Positions 1-7,736 are shown, counted from the stretch's first letter. The stretch: 12,107 nucleotides of DNA from Promethearchaeota archaeon (GCA_014729315.1 WJKD01000473.1:1-12107); one strand, 5' to 3'. The notes: generated by a model from the sequence alone, not told the origin. Translations and numbers: made by a program.

Positions 1-551
1 GATTAGAGGTTTATCTCGAAAACGAAGACATATTTAGATGGGAGAATCTTAATCCAAAGGATTTTATTCCTTATATTCAAGTGGAACCTAAGTGTATTTC
101 GTTTGAAGGATTAGCCGGATATCATATTGAAGAAAATAACATTTTACTAAAGATGGAAAAAGAATTAAGTAAAAAGGATTTTACTAAAAGGCTCAATGAA
201 TTGTCTGCATTCATTTTGAATACTCACGCTTATATCGGTAAGGGGATTCCTCTACCTATTTATACATTTATAGAGGAAATAGGTCGAAATCCAATCTTAA
301 TCCCAAAAAGTTTCGAGATTATCAAACGAGGACAGGAAATGGGATTAGTTTACATGATTCGATTAGGCTACAACGGTCATTGTCCTTTTTTAAAAAATAG
401 ATCGTGTTCGATTCACGAAATCAAACCGAAAGCTTGTAGCCAATTTCCGCTAGACGAGGATGGGAACTTTAGAGAGGATGAAAATATCATAAAGATCTGT
501 AAAAGCTTAAAGAACTTACACGAGAATAAAAAAAGGAAAAAAGGTAATTAA
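1..551 (+). CDS. YkgJ-type cysteine-cluster (putative Zn/Fe-binding) protein, 5'-partial
   Basis: No stop codon interrupts this frame from base 3 onward, so the gene almost certainly begins upstream of the window; the GTG at 81 is an internal valine rather than a start. The extra N-terminal residues include an L-x-x-E-D-I-F-R-W stretch followed by F-I-P-Y-I, which matches the segment that follows the first cysteine cluster in YkgJ-family (UPF0153) proteins. The C-terminal half has the second cluster typical of that family: G-H-C-P-F-L, then C-S-I-H-E-I-K-P-K-A-C-S-Q-F-P. A further Cys lies near the end, followed by a lysine-rich tail. The family is thought to bind zinc or an iron-sulfur centre, and its biochemical role is not settled. 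The spacer between the two clusters is longer than in minimal YkgJ proteins. It is convergent with the UxaA-type operon and probably unrelated to it. The family call is fairly secure; the function is unknown. Confidence 0.75.
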   Translation, partial: LEVYLENEDIFRWENLNPKDFIPYIQVEPKCISFEGLAGYHIEENNILLKMEKELSKKDFTKRLNELSAFILNTHAYIGKGIPLPIYTFIEEIGRNPILIPKSFEIIKRGQEMGLVYMIRLGYNGHCPFLKNRSCSIHEIKPKACSQFPLDEDGNFREDENIIKICKSLKNLHENKKRKKGN

Positions 552-566
552 AAAAAGACCTTTTTG
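537..566. terminator. Candidate bidirectional terminator between convergent genes
   Basis: An 8-bp perfect inverted repeat (AAAAAGGT at 538-545, ACCTTTTT at 558-565) with a 12-base loop spans the stop codon of the YkgJ-like gene. The plus strand ends the stem in a T5 run, and the minus strand has a T7 run (556-550) inside the loop. It could therefore end transcripts from both sides. The stem is A/T-rich, so the T-runs probably matter more than the hairpin in an archaeon. Confidence 0.4.
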
Positions 567-615
567 ACGCGTTAAAGGATAAAGACTTTTTTAAGTTCTA
601 AATAAACTGGGATTT

Positions 616-1803
616 CTATTTAAATTTCATGGAAAGCGGAGACAATGTCGCGGGCCTCCAAATTGCAATATCCTCAAATCCTAGTTCTTCCGCTTTGGTC
701 TGTTCTCCGTTTAGTGTTCTAATTAGTTTGCTCCATAGATCGTCAGCAACTTCCTCAATAGATTGTCCTTCTGTGATAATTTTCGAGGCGTCAATATCGA
801 TATTACATTTCATCCAATCGCAAGTCTTTGGGTTTCCACAAATCTTGATCACCGGACTTACGGGATTTCCAGTAGGGCTACCTCTTCCTGTAGTCATTAT
901 AATGACTTGAGCACCTGCTGCAGCCAAACCAGTCATTGATTCTACGTCCAATCCGGGCTCTATCATTAACCATAAGCCTTTACCTTTCGGTGATTGGGAA
1001 TAATCTACGATTCCTTCGATTTGAGCTTTTCCCGCTTTTGCAATCGTTCCTAATGATTTCTCTTCAATGGTCGTTAATCCTCCGTCTATATTTCCAGGAG
1101 TGGGTTGAATTCCTCTGAAATCAATGCCCATCTTCATCGTATTATCAAGGAATGTCTCTAAAGTATCTTTTATTTGGTTCGCAACCGATTCGTCTTTAGC
1201 TCGTGCTGCCAATAAATGTTCTCCTCCTACCCATTCGGTAAATTCTGGTAATATTGAAATTCCTCCTGCTTCGACTACTTTATCTGAAACTACACCTACA
1301 GCGGGATTTGCGCTAATCCCCGAGATAGAGTCTGAACCTCCGCATTCCAACCCCAAAACTAAATGTGATAAGTCAAACGGTTCTCGCTTTATCTCTGCTG
1401 CCTCTTCTGAAAATTTCTTAGCAAATTTTACACCCTTTTCAATCGCGGCTATTGTTCCACCTTCTATTTCTTGAACATCGAAAAATTCTACCGGACGCTT
1501 GGTTCTTTTGACACCTCTTCCTAGAAGTTTACTTTTTAGATTTTCGCATCCTAATCCGACTACAACAACGCCATATACATTTGGATTCGTAGCTAAACCA
1601 GTTAAGGTTCTCTGAGTATAACTAAAATCAGGGCCAAATTGTCCACAACCTAATGGGTGGGTTATAGCAACACTATTTTCAATTTTATTAGCAATTTGTT
1701 GAGCTACATGATTCACGCAGACTACTGAGGGTAAAATGACTATTTTATTCCTAATACCTACTTGTCCTTTTGGTCGTTCAAAACCCATGAATTCTTCACT
1801 CAT
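616..1803 (-). CDS. UxaA/GarD/SuyB-family lyase, large catalytic subunit
   Basis: A 395-residue protein covering the full C-terminal catalytic domain of the altronate/galactarate dehydratase superfamily. Family hallmarks run in order: G-F-x-R-P-x-G-x-V-G-I-R-N (7-19), T-H-P-L-G-C-G-Q (48-55), N-P-N-V-x-G-V-V-V-V-G-L-G-C-E (73-87), G-L-E-C-G-G-S-D (151-158), S-A-N-P-A-V-G (164-170), P-T-P-G-N-I-D-G-G-L-T-T-I-E-E-K-S (234-250), P-G-x-D-V-E-S (283-289) and T-T-G-R-G-S-P-T-G-N-P (304-314). Enzymes of this family remove water from sugar acids (UxaA, GarD) or bisulfite from (R)-sulfolactate (SuyB), giving a keto-acid. Here the SAF domain is encoded by the separate upstream gene, as in SuyA/SuyB and in many archaeal homologues. 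The ATG overlaps the stop of that gene (ATGA) and is preceded by a strong Shine-Dalgarno. The family is certain; the substrate is not. Confidence 0.93.
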   Translation of the reverse strand: MSEEFMGFERPKGQVGIRNKIVILPSVVCVNHVAQQIANKIENSVAITHPLGCGQFGPDFSYTQRTLTGLATNPNVYGVVVVGLGCENLKSKLLGRGVKRTKRPVEFFDVQEIEGGTIAAIEKGVKFAKKFSEEAAEIKREPFDLSHLVLGLECGGSDSISGISANPAVGVVSDKVVEAGGISILPEFTEWVGGEHLLAARAKDESVANQIKDTLETFLDNTMKMGIDFRGIQPTPGNIDGGLTTIEEKSLGTIAKAGKAQIEGIVDYSQSPKGKGLWLMIEPGLDVESMTGLAAAGAQVIIMTTGRGSPTGNPVSPVIKICGNPKTCDWMKCNIDIDASKIITEGQSIEEVADDLWSKLIRTLNGEQTKAEELGFEDIAIWRPATLSPLSMKFK

Positions 1804-2078
1804 CCTACAATCTCCTCCAAATAATGACTTGTTATATTGTGTGTATGAATCCAGTCTCCTCCTTCTATGTTTTCCGTCGCAATTCCTATTATTTGACCGT
1901 ATTTAAAGATTTTCTCACCCTTGTTAATCGCTTTAAGAGCAAATTTATGTCCTAAAGGGATGTCTTGATTAATTGAGAGAAGTTTATCGTCTAATTGAAC
2001 TTGCTCGCCCTTCGAAATATCCGCTAGTGTTGTTGCACAATTGTCCTTATCGCTCATAATTATGTATTTTTTTTTCAT
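1800..2078 (-). CDS. SAF-domain small subunit of UxaA/SuyA-type lyase
   Basis: A 92-residue protein formed almost entirely by a SAF domain. The family pattern is visible as A-x-x-x-I-x-K-G-E-x-V (residues 18-27), I-P-L-G-H-K-F-A-L-K-A-I-x-K-G-E-x-I-x-K-Y-G-x-I-I-G-I-A (40-67) and G-x-W-I-H-T-H-N (73-80). In UxaA and GarD this is the N-terminal domain of one long chain. In sulfolactate sulfo-lyase, and in many archaeal family members, it is a separate subunit (SuyA-like) paired with the large subunit encoded next. The stop overlaps the next start in ATGA, which implies coupled translation and a fixed complex. The start is uncertain: ATG at 2078 gives an N-terminus M-K-K-K-Y-I-I, and ATG at 2057 (M-S-D-K-D-N) is equally close to the usual family start. 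Neither has a clear ribosome-binding site. Confidence 0.88.
   Translation of the reverse strand: MKKKYIIMSDKDNCATTLADISKGEQVQLDDKLLSINQDIPLGHKFALKAINKGEKIFKYGQIIGIATENIEGGDWIHTHNITSHYLEEIVG
1811..1818 (-). promoter_or_regulatory. Strong Shine-Dalgarno for the large lyase subunit
   Basis: The minus strand reads GGAGGAGA seven bases before the ATG at 1803, inside the 3' end of the SAF gene. It is close to the archaeal consensus GGAGGTGATC and is the best ribosome-binding site seen in the window. It supports the 1803 start and translational coupling of the two subunits. Confidence 0.7.
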
Positions 2079-2476
2079 TGCATTACATCAACTTTATTAT
2101 TATTTTTTAAAATTACTCTCATTCTCACAAAAATAAAGGAATGGCTTTAAGAGAGCAACTTATTCGTATTATAATTTAGTTGTGTCTATAATTAAAAATA
2201 AACTTATTTTTTTAATATAAATTTTATATTTCCCAATTAAAGATAATTTTTACTATAGTGCTGCTGTAAATGAACCAATCTTACACCGATATATACGGCA
2301 ATACATATCGGATGAATAAATCTAAATAAATATGTCGCTAATATCTTAACATGCTTCACTAAAAAAATAATTAGTTTTAAATTATTTTAAGATCTAAATA
2401 AAAAATAGATATAATTAAAAAAATATTGTTAAAAATTACAATTAAAAATTAAATTAATTTAAGACAAAATTAACAA
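2079..2476. other. Divergent intergenic region between lyase operon and AOR
   Basis: Very A/T-rich 398-bp spacer that must hold the promoters of two divergent units. TATA-like runs are too common to pick one with confidence. The only clear structured element is the palindrome at 2286-2311. A 13-codon ORF at 2141 is not convincing. No tRNA, repeat array or longer ORF is seen. Confidence 0.6.
2286..2311. promoter_or_regulatory. Candidate operator palindrome in divergent promoter
   Basis: Inverted repeat of 10-bp arms with one mismatch (CCGATATATA at 2286-2295; TACATATCGG at 2302-2311) around a 6-base centre. It is the only G/C-containing symmetric element in this A/T-rich spacer and lies between two divergent start codons. 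That placement would suit a dimeric regulator controlling both the lyase operon and the AOR gene. Which protein binds is not known. Confidence 0.35.
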
Positions 2477-4330
2477 ATGGAGAAAACAACAATGCCTAAT
2501 GGATATTGTGGAAAAGTATTATGGGTAGATTTATCTGAAGGGAGTTTTACCGAAGAGGAACTGCCAGAGGAGATTTATAAAAAATATATTGGAGGTTACG
2601 GCTTAGGAACAAAATTGATTTACGAGAATATGCCGGCCAACACCGATCCGTTGAGTCCGGAGTCAGTTTTTGGATTCTTCCCTGCTTTATTATGCGGCAC
2701 AATCGCTCCTTTAACTGGAAGATACATGTTAGCGGGTAAATCGCCGTTAACGGGAACGTGGGGAGACGCGAATTGCGGAGGATTTTTTGGACCTGAGATA
2801 AAAAAATGCGGATACGATGCTATATTACTTAAAGGAAAAGCTGACAAACCTACCTATATTTCGATTATTGATGGAAATAAACAACTTGAAGACGCATCTG
2901 AGATATGGGATCTTGATTGCGTGGAAACCGAAGAAAAACTTGGAGAAAAACACGGTTCTGTGAGAATTGCTAGTATCGGACAAGCTGGGGTCAACTTATC
3001 TCTGATTTCTGGAATAGTAAACGATAAAGGAAGAATTGCTGGTAGATCGGGCTTTGGAGCAATTATGGGTTCAAAAAATCTTAAGGCAATCGTGTTAAAG
3101 GGCAATACCAAAATTTCAGTGGCAGATAGTGATACCTTAAAGCAATTGACCCAAGACTACAATAAAAATATACGAGAAGCTGCTGCGGGCAGTATACAGC
3201 TCTGGCGAGATGTAGGCACTCCATGGCTGAATAATACAGCAATCATGCTTGGGGATGCGCCGATTAAGAATTGGTCCGGCGGGAAAGAAGACTTTCCTCC
3301 GGAAAAGCATAACAACATTTTGGGAACCGAAATCGTTAAATATAGAAAGAAAGAGTTTGGGTGTTTTGCATGTCCTGTTCAGTGTGGGGATATTCTAACA
3401 GTTCCAGAGGCTGGTCTTGAAGAGACGCATAAACCAGAATACGAGACTTGCGCTGTATTTTGCCACATGACGCTAAGCGACGATTTAGAAACTTTATTTA
3501 AAATAAACGAATTGTGTAATAGAGCAGGTATTGATACAATCTCGACAGGATCTTCCGTAGCATTTGCAATTGAATGTTTTGAAAATGATATTTTGACGAA
3601 AGACGATACTGACGGACTCGAATTAACTTGGGGAAATTCTGAGGCAATTTTAGAATTAGTCAAAAAAATTATAAATCGGGAAGGTATAGGCGATATTCTT
3701 GCTGATGGAACTAAGTATGCCTCTGAGAGAATAGGTAAGGGAAGTGAAAAATTCGCTATGAATGTTAGAGGACAAGATTTAGCTATGCATTCGCCCAAAT
3801 ATTATAAATCGTTAGGAATGACATATGCATTCGACCCTACACCGGGCAGACATACTGCGGCATGCCTCGATATGATGGTTGGCGGACCTATGGTTAAGCC
3901 CAACGGCTTATTCGAAGGTTTTGGGCTTCCTCGTAAATATAAAAGGTCAGGAGAAGATAGATACGAAGCAATGAAGTTAGTCGCTGGTCTCTGGCAAGCA
4001 ACTAGTAGTCTCGGGCTATGTCAGTTTACCTATTTCTTTCAAAAATATCCTCTAATTGAGATTGTCAAAGCTGTTACTGGATGGGATACCAACATGGATG
4101 AAATAGTTGAGAACGGTCTTCGAATTCAGACATTAAGACAATCCTTTACCTTAAGAGAAGGTGTTTCCGTTATAGATAATAAATTACCTGAAAGGGCTGT
4201 AGGTGTGGATTATTTGGAAGATTATAAAGGGTATTGCGAGAAAATAGGATGGAATCCCGAAAATGGTTATCCTCTTAAAGAGACCTTACAAAATCTTGAT
4301 TTAGACTTTGTAGTAGAAGATCTATATTAA
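2477..4330 (+). CDS. Aldehyde:ferredoxin oxidoreductase (tungsten AOR family)
   Basis: A 617-residue protein of normal length for the tungsten bis-pterin AOR family, which oxidises aldehydes to carboxylic acids in the cytoplasm and reduces ferredoxin. The N-terminal pterin-binding domain shows G-Y-C-G-K-V-L-x-V-D-L (9-19), Y-I-G-G-Y-G-L-G (37-44), K-S-P-L-T-G (88-93), G-G-F-F-G-P-E-I-K-K-C-G-Y-D (101-114) and L-K-G-K-A (118-122). The [4Fe-4S] ligands are visible as C296-x2-C299-x3-C303, with C515 (L-G-L-C-Q-F) as the fourth. The two Asp-containing pterin motifs of Pyrococcus AOR (DxxGLD, DxxGLC) appear here as N-R-A-G-I-D (348-353) and S-S-L-G-L-C (510-515), so the leading Asp is replaced in both. 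No Shine-Dalgarno is seen; the start could also be Met6 (M-P-N-G-Y). It stands alone on the plus strand, divergent from the lyase operon and convergent with the aminotransferase. The aldehyde could come from the neighbouring TPP enzyme or aminotransferase (inference). Confidence 0.93.
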   Translation: MEKTTMPNGYCGKVLWVDLSEGSFTEEELPEEIYKKYIGGYGLGTKLIYENMPANTDPLSPESVFGFFPALLCGTIAPLTGRYMLAGKSPLTGTWGDANCGGFFGPEIKKCGYDAILLKGKADKPTYISIIDGNKQLEDASEIWDLDCVETEEKLGEKHGSVRIASIGQAGVNLSLISGIVNDKGRIAGRSGFGAIMGSKNLKAIVLKGNTKISVADSDTLKQLTQDYNKNIREAAAGSIQLWRDVGTPWLNNTAIMLGDAPIKNWSGGKEDFPPEKHNNILGTEIVKYRKKEFGCFACPVQCGDILTVPEAGLEETHKPEYETCAVFCHMTLSDDLETLFKINELCNRAGIDTISTGSSVAFAIECFENDILTKDDTDGLELTWGNSEAILELVKKIINREGIGDILADGTKYASERIGKGSEKFAMNVRGQDLAMHSPKYYKSLGMTYAFDPTPGRHTAACLDMMVGGPMVKPNGLFEGFGLPRKYKRSGEDRYEAMKLVAGLWQATSSLGLCQFTYFFQKYPLIEIVKAVTGWDTNMDEIVENGLRIQTLRQSFTLREGVSVIDNKLPERAVGVDYLEDYKGYCEKIGWNPENGYPLKETLQNLDLDFVVEDLY

Positions 4331-4358
4331 GCAAAATACTCAATTTTTAATTTTTAAC

Positions 4359-4368
4359 TTTTTTTTTT
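4359..4368 (+). terminator. T10 run downstream of the AOR gene
   Basis: Ten consecutive T bases start 28 bases after the AOR stop, preceded by other T5 tracts. Oligo-T runs are sufficient terminators in many archaea. On the opposite strand an A8 tract (4443-4450) gives the convergent aminotransferase its own T8 run 20 bases beyond its stop. Confidence 0.5.
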
Positions 4369-4442
4369 GATATTTGATACTCAATTCTCTGATAAATTAA
4401 ATCAGAAATTTAGAAATAAGACAAAAATAATAAAAATAATTT

Positions 4443-4450
4443 AAAAAAAA
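4443..4450 (-). terminator. T8 run downstream of the aminotransferase gene
   Basis: Read on the minus strand, eight T bases lie just past the TAA at 4470. This would end the TPP enzyme-aminotransferase transcript before it runs into the AOR gene. A weak hairpin (CTGAT/ATCAG, about 4388-4404) sits further on. Confidence 0.4.
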
Positions 4451-4469
4451 TAATAATTTTGTTTGAAAA

Positions 4470-5888
4470 TTAGTAATCTGGAATCATATTTAACACAACA
4501 TCCATAGCTTCAACGAACTTGTCGTTATCTTCAGGTGTGTGCTGGAAACTGGTAAACGCACGATTTCCGTATTTGGTGATAACCCCCTCAGACATCATAA
4601 TAGTCGCTATGTTGTCAACACATTCTTTACGATACACTGCTTTGGCGATATTGTCTGCGTTGCGGATGTCCATACACAAGGGAGAGAAAGTTTCGTAATG
4701 TACGATTGATTTATAATTATATGCGAAATATGGACGATTATGTTCTTCATAGAGGTTGTTTAATTTTTTAACTAAGTCGTCAGCGGCTTTAGCAGCTTTT
4801 TCTATCACATTTTCTTGTTCGATAAATTTAATACCCCAGTATGTAGCAGCTACTGAAAGAGGATTTCCTCTAATAGTTCCACTGACAGACGCGTGCTTCC
4901 CTCCAACATCGATGTCGCCTGTTACAACATTCATTACGTCTGCTCGTCCCCCCACAGCTCCTGTAGAAGGATAACCTTGTGTAAGAATCTTGCCAAAAAC
5001 CGTTAAATCTGGTTTGACATTGAAATATTTTTGAGCACCTCCAAGATCTAATCTGAATCCAGTAACCACTTCGTCAAAGATTAACAGTACTTCGTATTGA
5101 TCGCATAATTCTCGCAATCTTTTGTTAAAGTCGGGTGGGACTGGAAGAGCGCCTGATTCCGCTCCTAAGGGTTCTACGAGTACTGCAGCCACTCCTTTTC
5201 TTTTTGCCGACCATTTTTTAAGATTCTCTTCTAAGGCTTCTAAGTCATTTGGAGGAAGTGAAATTGTATCTTTATAACATCCTCTTGGTATACCGTCTGA
5301 CTCCATCGTTCCCGAAAAAGGAATATGGATGTCGACATTTAATTGATCAGACCAACCGTGGTAGGATCCTCCGAATTTTATAATTTTATCATTACCAGTA
5401 AAAACTCGGGCGATACGAATAGCAGCCATATCTGCTTCGGTACCTGATTGAAAATACATCATTCTTTCTATGGATGGGACGTGCTTCTGAATCGCTTTGA
5501 TGGCCTTGTTTTCCCATACGCAATTCCAATATAAATCTGGGGACAGATCTTGAAGAACCTTAATAATTTCGTCTCTAAATGGAGGGTAATTGTGACCTAA
5601 AATGCACGCTCCAGCACTCATTAAATAATCAATATACTCGTTGTCGTCTACGTCCCATAATCTCGTACCAAGCGCTCGTTTCATCGTAACGACATATGGA
5701 TCCTTTAGGGCCATCTGGTGTTGGCTCCCTCCTGGAATTAAATTACTTAATTCTTCAGCTAAAGGTTTCGATTTTGGTGTTTTTTCTCTGATTTTCTGGC
5801 GCACTTTCGCCAAATCTTCTTCTGAAAAACCTTTAACTTCTTGCTCTCTAATTACAGCAATTCTTTTTTGAATCTCTTCATATTCCAT
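4470..5888 (-). CDS. Class III PLP aminotransferase, glutamate-1-semialdehyde-aminomutase-like
   Basis: A 472-residue fold-type I PLP enzyme. Visible signatures are the phosphate-binding S-G-T-E-A (148-152), the cofactor-stacking region G-G-S-Y-H-G-W (173-179), the pyridine-binding D272-E273 in F-D-E-V-V-T-G-F-R, and the Schiff-base lysine K300 in F-G-K-I-L-T-Q-G-Y-P. The order and spacing match glutamate-1-semialdehyde aminomutase and omega-aminotransferases. True HemL enzymes are about 430 residues; this one has some 40 extra charged N-terminal residues before the usual L-x-x-L-I-P-G-G-S start, and no tetrapyrrole genes are nearby. A substrate-specific transaminase is therefore more likely than HemL. 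It lies 63 bp downstream of the TPP-enzyme gene on the same strand, which suggests one transcript. Class III enzymes often convert terminal amines (taurine, beta-alanine, GABA) to aldehydes, which would suit the nearby AOR; that link is inference. Confidence 0.9.
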   Translation of the reverse strand: MEYEEIQKRIAVIREQEVKGFSEEDLAKVRQKIREKTPKSKPLAEELSNLIPGGSQHQMALKDPYVVTMKRALGTRLWDVDDNEYIDYLMSAGACILGHNYPPFRDEIIKVLQDLSPDLYWNCVWENKAIKAIQKHVPSIERMMYFQSGTEADMAAIRIARVFTGNDKIIKFGGSYHGWSDQLNVDIHIPFSGTMESDGIPRGCYKDTISLPPNDLEALEENLKKWSAKRKGVAAVLVEPLGAESGALPVPPDFNKRLRELCDQYEVLLIFDEVVTGFRLDLGGAQKYFNVKPDLTVFGKILTQGYPSTGAVGGRADVMNVVTGDIDVGGKHASVSGTIRGNPLSVAATYWGIKFIEQENVIEKAAKAADDLVKKLNNLYEEHNRPYFAYNYKSIVHYETFSPLCMDIRNADNIAKAVYRKECVDNIATIMMSEGVITKYGNRAFTSFQHTPEDNDKFVEAMDVVLNMIPDY

Positions 5889-5951
5889 TTTTTTAATCTC
5901 TTGAAATTTTTTGCGTTTTATAACATTAAAAAAGAAAATAAATATATTTTT

Positions 5952-7658
5952 TTATAGAGAACTTCTAACCCGTAAATGCGAAGCTCGCTTTGTCACTACG
6001 TCGATAAGCATCGGTTTATCGCTTGTTAGTCCTTTCTGTAAAGCAGGCCTTAAGTCTTCTAATTCCTCGACTCTAATTGCGTCTAATCCCATACTATTCG
6101 CGATTTTTGCGTAGTTCAATTCATCGTATTCTCCAAGTATTCTGCTTTTTCTCGAAAAGAAATCTCTGACATTACCGAGGCTTGCATTATTGAATACAAC
6201 GTAAAGCAACGGAACATTATATTGTTGAATGGTCGCATAATTATATAAAGCCATTAGCATTCCACCATCACCTACTATGCTGATAACTTTGCCTTTATCT
6301 TTCAGCATTTGTGCAGCAACCGCAGCACTTGGGCTCCAAGCCATACCCGCAGCGCCACCTGGACCAATGACTTGGCCCGGTGCTCTTGATTTAAACATCG
6401 TCGAAAACCACAAACGATTATTTCCGGCATCTAAAACAATTAAGTCGTCGTCTCGGATTAATTCGTGTATTTCCTTTACAATTCTTTCTGGTTCTATTGG
6501 TGTGGAGTTTGAGTTATACCATTTACTTGTGAACCACTCGTAATCAGGGTTCTCCTTCATGGTCTTAACATCGTTAATTCTTTGTTGTACGTCGATACTT
6601 GGATTTTTAGCTTTGATCGCTTCTATGATGGATTGAAGTGCTAGTTTTGCATCCGATGTTACACCTAATTCAATCGGATATGTCCATCCAGCATTTCTTG
6701 GATCGATATCAATCTGGATAATTTTTTGTTCGTCGCAATTAATAAAATCTTTCGAACAACTATTTGTATTATCGGGTGCGAGGCAAGTACCAACAGCTAG
6801 TATCGTGTCTGCCATACCTACATATTCCGTCGCCAGCTTTTGTCCTCTACCTCCCATTACACCTAGCGCTAAATCGTGAATTTCAGGTATAACGCTTTTT
6901 CCCATATAACTTGTTGCGACGGGAACTCCTATAAGTTCAGCTAAAGCCCTAACCTCATCATAGGCTCCAGATACTCTAGAACCTCGTCCACATAGTAAAA
7001 TAGGCTTTTCCGCATTAATTAACATATCAGCAATGGTCTCAGCGTCCTTTTTGCTAATTGTAGGGGGCCTTACTTTTAATAAACCCTTTGTAGGGTAGAT
7101 TGGAGGATCGATAGCTTCAGGATCATCAATCATCCCTCCTAACGAAGACAATCGCGTCACTACAGCTGCAGGTCCAGGTCTTCCCGAAGTTGCGTGTTTT
7201 ATTGCTAATTGAACTCCATAGACCACTTCTATTGGAGTAGTCGCGTAGGTCGTGAATTTGGTCATTGAACGAAATATATTTGGCAAATCCACAGATCCGT
7301 ATTCTCCTGAACCACACTGATATGATCCTTGAAGATTCTTGTTGTCCCAGTCCGATACATCTGTAATTATAAGCATAGGAGAACCTGCAAGAAAAGCTTC
7401 TACAATTCCAAAGGCGCCATTCGTTCCGATCCATAAGCCTTGTCCTAGTAAAAGTCCTGGTTTTCCAGTAAGTCTACCGTACATATCAGCCATTGCTGAA
7501 GCTCCTCCTTCGTGTCGAGCGACTATTACATTCATCTCATCCTTTCTTTTGTGCAACCCTTCAATTAAAAATTGCGTGACGCCGCCAGGCAAACAAAAGG
7601 CATGATCTATTCCCGCTTCTATAATCGCATCAACGGTTAAATCTATTACTCTTGGCAT
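5952..7658 (-). CDS. Thiamine-diphosphate-dependent decarboxylase/synthase (acetolactate-synthase-like)
   Basis: A 568-residue protein with the three domains of the acetolactate synthase/benzoylformate decarboxylase superfamily. The N-terminal PYR domain has the activating glutamate E50 in A-R-H-E-G-G-A-S-A-M-A-D. The central domain runs from about 200 to 340. The C-terminal PP domain has the diphosphate/Mg motif G463-D464-G465 ending in F-N-N (489-491). Such enzymes decarboxylate 2-oxo acids and release an aldehyde or transfer the C2 unit. The conserved P-G-x-x-N of ALS is altered here to W-I-G-T-N (76-80), and no small ALS regulatory subunit is adjacent, so biosynthetic acetolactate synthase is unlikely. 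Candidate roles include a 2-oxoacid or sulfopyruvate-type decarboxylase or a sulfoacetaldehyde acetyltransferase relative. It is the first gene of a probable two-gene transcript with the aminotransferase. An AGGT ribosome-binding site lies 7 bases before the ATG. Confidence 0.9.
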   Translation of the reverse strand: MPRVIDLTVDAIIEAGIDHAFCLPGGVTQFLIEGLHKRKDEMNVIVARHEGGASAMADMYGRLTGKPGLLLGQGLWIGTNGAFGIVEAFLAGSPMLIITDVSDWDNKNLQGSYQCGSGEYGSVDLPNIFRSMTKFTTYATTPIEVVYGVQLAIKHATSGRPGPAAVVTRLSSLGGMIDDPEAIDPPIYPTKGLLKVRPPTISKKDAETIADMLINAEKPILLCGRGSRVSGAYDEVRALAELIGVPVATSYMGKSVIPEIHDLALGVMGGRGQKLATEYVGMADTILAVGTCLAPDNTNSCSKDFINCDEQKIIQIDIDPRNAGWTYPIELGVTSDAKLALQSIIEAIKAKNPSIDVQQRINDVKTMKENPDYEWFTSKWYNSNSTPIEPERIVKEIHELIRDDDLIVLDAGNNRLWFSTMFKSRAPGQVIGPGGAAGMAWSPSAAVAAQMLKDKGKVISIVGDGGMLMALYNYATIQQYNVPLLYVVFNNASLGNVRDFFSRKSRILGEYDELNYAKIANSMGLDAIRVEELEDLRPALQKGLTSDKPMLIDVVTKRASHLRVRSSL

Positions 7659-7663
7659 GTTTT

Positions 7664-7673
7664 TAACCTTATT
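7664..7673 (-). promoter_or_regulatory. Ribosome-binding site of the TPP enzyme gene
   Basis: The minus strand reads AATAAGGTTA with its AGGT core 7 bases before the ATG at 7658. The identical decamer precedes the MFS transporter start, which supports both as initiation signals. Confidence 0.4.
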
Positions 7674-7736
7674 TATTTTTTTTTATTGATTATAATTAAT
7701 TATTTCTAAATTAAATATATAAATATTTATCTTAGA

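Noticed and set aside
2141..2179. 13-codon ORF (M-A-L-R-E-Q-L-I-R) with an AAGGA just upstream
   Set aside because: Too short and unsupported; an A/T-rich spacer yields such ORFs often.
4470..5888. Naming the aminotransferase hemL
   Set aside because: It has a 40-residue N-terminal extension, no tetrapyrrole neighbours and a catabolic context; the HemL-like fold is shared by many omega-aminotransferases.
7126..7434. 102-codon ORF in another frame of the TPP-enzyme gene, and similar overlapping ORFs elsewhere
   Set aside because: They lie wholly inside genes with strong family motifs and have low-complexity or serine/isoleucine-rich translations typical of shadow frames.
5952..7658. Naming the TPP enzyme ilvB or xsc
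   Set aside because: The superfamily is clear, but no regulatory subunit and an altered P-G-x-x-N speak against IlvB, and the residues I recall around the Xsc N-terminus are not matched well enough.
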